From the NCBI RefSeq assembly GCF_900606115.1, contig NZ_UWPJ01000005.1:1-64000 (forward strand): a DNA stretch of 64,000 bases, in the 5' to 3' direction. Shown one piece after another: positions 61,860-64,000 of the stretch. Under the pieces are notes generated by a model. That model was not told the origin of the DNA. It did not search any database and was given only the letters and a program-made list of their open reading frames with translations. A program made the translations under genes and the position numbers. Position 1 is the first letter of the stretch, and every line of letters starts with the position of its first letter. This stretch comes from Pigmentiphaga humi (lineage in GTDB: Bacteria > Pseudomonadota > Gammaproteobacteria > Burkholderiales > Burkholderiaceae_B).

Positions 61860-62849
61860 ATGAAACTCGCCTCCTTCCGCGACGGCTCGCGCGACGGCCA
61901 GTTGATCGTCGTCTCGCGCGACCTGCGCACCGCCCACTTCGCCACCGACGCCGCGCCCACGCTGCAGCGCGCGCTGGACGACTGGAATTTCATCGCGCCG
62001 CAGCTGCAGGACCTGTACGACGCCTTGAACGCGGGCCGCGCGGCACGGCCGTTCGAGTTCTCGCCCGCGCAATGCGCCGCGCCGCTGCCGCGCGCCTACC
62101 AATGGGCCGACGGCTCGGCCTACGTCAACCACGTCGAGCTGGTGCGCAAGGCCCGCCGTGCCGAGATGCCGGAAACCTTCTGGACCGACCCGCTGATGTA
62201 CCAGGGCGGCAGCGACGACTTCCTCGGCCCCACCGACGACATCGTCTGCGGCAGCGAAGCCTTCGGCATCGACTTCGAAGCCGAAGTCGCGGTCGTCACC
62301 GGCGACGTGCCCATGGGCGCGACGCCGGCCGAGGCCGCCGACGGCATACGGCTGCTGATGCTGGCCAACGACGTGTCGCTGCGCAACCTGATCCCCAACG
62401 AACTGGCCAAAGGCTTCGGCTTCTTCCAGAGCAAGCCCGCCACGGCCTTTTCGCCGGTGGCGATCACGCCCGACGAACTGGGCCCGGCCTGGCGCGACGG
62501 CATGGTGCACCTGCCGCTGGTGATCACCTGGAACGGCCAGGTGGTGGGCCGCCCGCACGCCGGCACCGACATGGTGTTCAACTTCCCCCGCTTGATCTCG
62601 CATCTCTGCAAGACGCGCAATTGCCGCGCCGGCAGCATCGTCGGCTCGGGCACCGTCTCCAACAAGGATGCCGGCGCGGGTTATGCCTGCATCGCCGAGA
62701 AGCGCTGCCTGGAGACCATCGCCACGGGCTCGGCCAGCACCGGATTCATGAAATTCGGCGACACTATCCATATCGAAATGCTCGACGAATCCGGTGCCAG
62801 CCTGTTCGGCGCCATCGACCAGGCCGTTGCCATTCCCACCAGCGTATAG
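61860..62849 (+). CDS. Fumarylacetoacetate hydrolase family protein
   Basis: The 329-residue protein has the FAH C-terminal domain with metal ligands in DFEAEVAVVTGDVP and KPATAFSPVAI, plus IVGSGTVSNKDAG and MKFGDTIHIEM. The N-terminal region WADGSAYVNHVELVRKAR is typical of true fumarylacetoacetase-like bacterial enzymes in aromatic amino-acid breakdown, but no linked homogentisate genes are present. It is followed after 18 bases by the PhaM-like gene. Confidence 0.88.
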   Translation: MKLASFRDGSRDGQLIVVSRDLRTAHFATDAAPTLQRALDDWNFIAPQLQDLYDALNAGRAARPFEFSPAQCAAPLPRAYQWADGSAYVNHVELVRKARRAEMPETFWTDPLMYQGGSDDFLGPTDDIVCGSEAFGIDFEAEVAVVTGDVPMGATPAEAADGIRLLMLANDVSLRNLIPNELAKGFGFFQSKPATAFSPVAITPDELGPAWRDGMVHLPLVITWNGQVVGRPHAGTDMVFNFPRLISHLCKTRNCRAGSIVGSGTVSNKDAGAGYACIAEKRCLETIATGSASTGFMKFGDTIHIEMLDESGASLFGAIDQAVAIPTSV

Positions 62850-62867
62850 CGTCCCAAGGAACCCGCC

Positions 62868-63596
62868 ATGGCATCCCAATCCGGCAATCCCTTCGCCTCC
62901 GGCAACCCGTTCGGCATCCCGGGCCTGCAGCTTCCCGGCGATAGCGGCAACATCGCCAACCCCGTGCTGCAAAGCATGGAGATGATGCGGCAGGCCTGGA
63001 CCAGCCTGGGCGCGCTGTCGCATACCGTGCCGGCTTCCCCCGCCGCCGGCATCGACGAGCTGGATCGCCGCATCACCGACCTGCGTGCGGTGGAGAACTG
63101 GCTCAACCTGAACCTGACCATGCTGCGCGGAACCATCCAGGGGCTGGAAGTACAGCGCGCCACGATTTCCACGCTGCGCTCGTTCGCCCAGACCGCCAGC
63201 CAGGCCTACGGCGTCGGCGCGGGCAGCGACGCGGCGCCCTCGCCGCTGGAGGTCGTGCTGGGCCTGCGCCGCGCGCCGGCCGATGCCCAGCCGGCCCAGG
63301 CCGCCGCGGCGCCGTCGCCCGAACCCGCGCCCGAGGCTGGCGCCGCCTCCGGCGGCAGCGCCCCGGCAGGCGGCGAAGACGCCAAGACCAGCGATGCGCC
63401 GTCGGCCGCCTTGTGGTGGAACATGATGCAGGACCAGTTCAACCGCATGACCGCCGCCGCCTCGGCTTCGATGCCCAGCACCCCCGCTGCCGCCAAGCCG
63501 GCGGCAGCGGCCAAGCCTGCGCGCGCCCGCAAGGCCCCGGCCAAGCGCGCCGGCAAAACAGCTACTGCCGCGCGCAAGGGCAAGGCCCCGTCATGA
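62868..63596 (+). CDS. phaM: PhaM-like polyhydroxyalkanoate granule protein
   Basis: The 242-residue protein has a conserved N-terminal part (LQSMEMMRQAWTSLG, AGIDELDRRITDLRAVENWL) and a C-terminal Ala/Lys/Pro-rich tail (AAKPAAAAKPARARKAPAKR) like that of histone-like tails. This is the layout of PhaM, which activates PHA synthase and ties granules to the nucleoid in Cupriavidus. A low-complexity Ala/Pro region lies between about residues 125 and 170. Its stop overlaps the FIST gene start (ATGA). Confidence 0.82.
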   Translation: MASQSGNPFASGNPFGIPGLQLPGDSGNIANPVLQSMEMMRQAWTSLGALSHTVPASPAAGIDELDRRITDLRAVENWLNLNLTMLRGTIQGLEVQRATISTLRSFAQTASQAYGVGAGSDAAPSPLEVVLGLRRAPADAQPAQAAAAPSPEPAPEAGAASGGSAPAGGEDAKTSDAPSAALWWNMMQDQFNRMTAAASASMPSTPAAAKPAAAAKPARARKAPAKRAGKTATAARKGKAPS

Positions 63597-64000
63597 GCGG
63601 GCAGTTCCCCTGGGCCCACGCCACCCATCCGGACTGGCGCATGTCGGCATCCTTGTGCCTGGCCCAGATCGAGCAAGCCAGCCGCAGCGGCGCCGGCGCC
63701 GCCGCGACGCTGGGCTTTCTGTACCTGACCGACCACCATGCCGCCGAGGCCGGCGAAATCCTGGCTTTTCTGCGCGAGCGCACCGGCGTGACGCACTGGA
63801 CCGGCGCGATCGGCGTCGGCATCGCCGCCGGCATGGCCGAATACATCGACGAACCAGCCATGGCGCTGATGCTGGCGGACTTCGCGCCGGACGATTTCCA
63901 GGTCTTTTCCGGCGCGGCGCGGCCGCCCGGCCCGCAGGCGCGCACGCCCGACGGCCGGCGCGCGGCCTGGACCGCGCTGGTCCATGCCGACTCCGCCACG
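63593..64000 (+). CDS. FIST N-terminal domain protein (partial, cut by window edge)
   Basis: The frame opens MSGQFPWAHATHPDWRMSAS and continues TLGFLYLTDHHAAEAGEIL and WTGAIGVGIAAGMAEYIDEP, the FIST_N sensory domain pattern. FIST proteins are small-ligand sensors or accessory proteins of signalling systems. The start overlaps the PhaM-like stop by four bases. The C-terminal half is outside the window. Confidence 0.75.
   Translation, partial: MSGQFPWAHATHPDWRMSASLCLAQIEQASRSGAGAAATLGFLYLTDHHAAEAGEILAFLRERTGVTHWTGAIGVGIAAGMAEYIDEPAMALMLADFAPDDFQVFSGAARPPGPQARTPDGRRAAWTALVHADSAT

Noticed and set aside
62868-63596. Histone H1-like or nucleoid protein
   Set aside because: The Ala/Lys/Pro tail is similar, but the N-terminal region matches PhaM better.

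Overview
The window is GC-rich, tightly packed chromosomal DNA from a beta-proteobacterium of the family Alcaligenaceae, most likely Bordetella or a close relative such as Achromobacter. The evidence is the gene content: five secreted Bug (TctC-type) solute-binding proteins, many LysR regulators beside small CoA and aromatic catabolic operons, a PhaM-like PHA granule protein, an S-adenosylhomocysteine (SAH) riboswitch before ahcY, and housekeeping order such as dapF-DUF484-xerC. Species was not determined. I saw no tRNA, rRNA, CRISPR array, complete insertion sequence or prophage. No gene-free stretch exceeds 300 bases; the longest, 36551-36844, holds the SAH riboswitch.

Region by region. 1-4316 (mostly minus): the edge of an Rpn-type nuclease gene, an RlmI-type rRNA methyltransferase, xerC, a DUF484 protein and dapF. 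4416-6062: a UvrD-like helicase with a degenerate NERD-like domain. 6212-11690: a six-gene stressosome module (RsbR, RsbS, RsbT, a fused kinase-fold/PP2C protein, a histidine kinase and a five-domain hybrid kinase). 11711-16717: a Bug protein, a GcvA-like LysR, and a CoA-transferase/MaoC/MaoC/citryl-CoA-lyase cluster. 16885-19113: a lipid A-type acyltransferase divergent from metK. 19153-25017: a five-gene catabolic operon (Bug, MmgE/PrpD, DUF2848, cupin, amidase) with a divergent LysR. 25077-25936: the fused remnants of an amidase and a LysR gene. 26072-28855: Bug, flavin monooxygenase and OsmC. 28898-35151: aldo/keto reductase, LysR, Bug, LigI-like hydrolase, Rieske oxygenase, LysR.

35201-44479 holds a DUF1289 protein, a glycosyltransferase, and the methyl-cycle operon (SAH riboswitch, ahcY, a holin-like membrane protein, metF), then formyl-THF cyclo-ligase, a soluble lytic transglycosylase, an NDUFA9-like epimerase and the CCA-adding enzyme. 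44549-51647 holds an SbmA-like ABC exporter, GhrA, a MidA-like methyltransferase, a brnT pseudogene with intact brnA, a FolM-like reductase, folB and ttcA. 51644-54236 is an ABC importer of the SsuABC/THI5 type. 54260-59999 is a LysR facing a four-gene CoA-thioester operon. 60123-60767 is a second toxin-antitoxin pair with a frameshifted toxin. The window ends with DUF3108, FAH-family, PhaM-like and partial FIST genes.

Themes. One-carbon metabolism recurs: metK makes SAM, AhcY removes SAH under riboswitch control, and MetF, formyl-THF cyclo-ligase, FolM-like reductase and FolB serve the folate side. Most accessory DNA follows one plan: a Bug protein plus two to four catabolic enzymes plus a LysR regulator. 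A palindromic repeat of about 80 bp occurs six times, always just behind or across the stop codon of the upstream gene and in the same orientation to it; three genes take their stop codon from it and xerC may read through it. Gene decay is visible in four places: two toxins, an amidase/LysR deletion scar, and a FadJ-like protein that lacks its dehydrogenase core.
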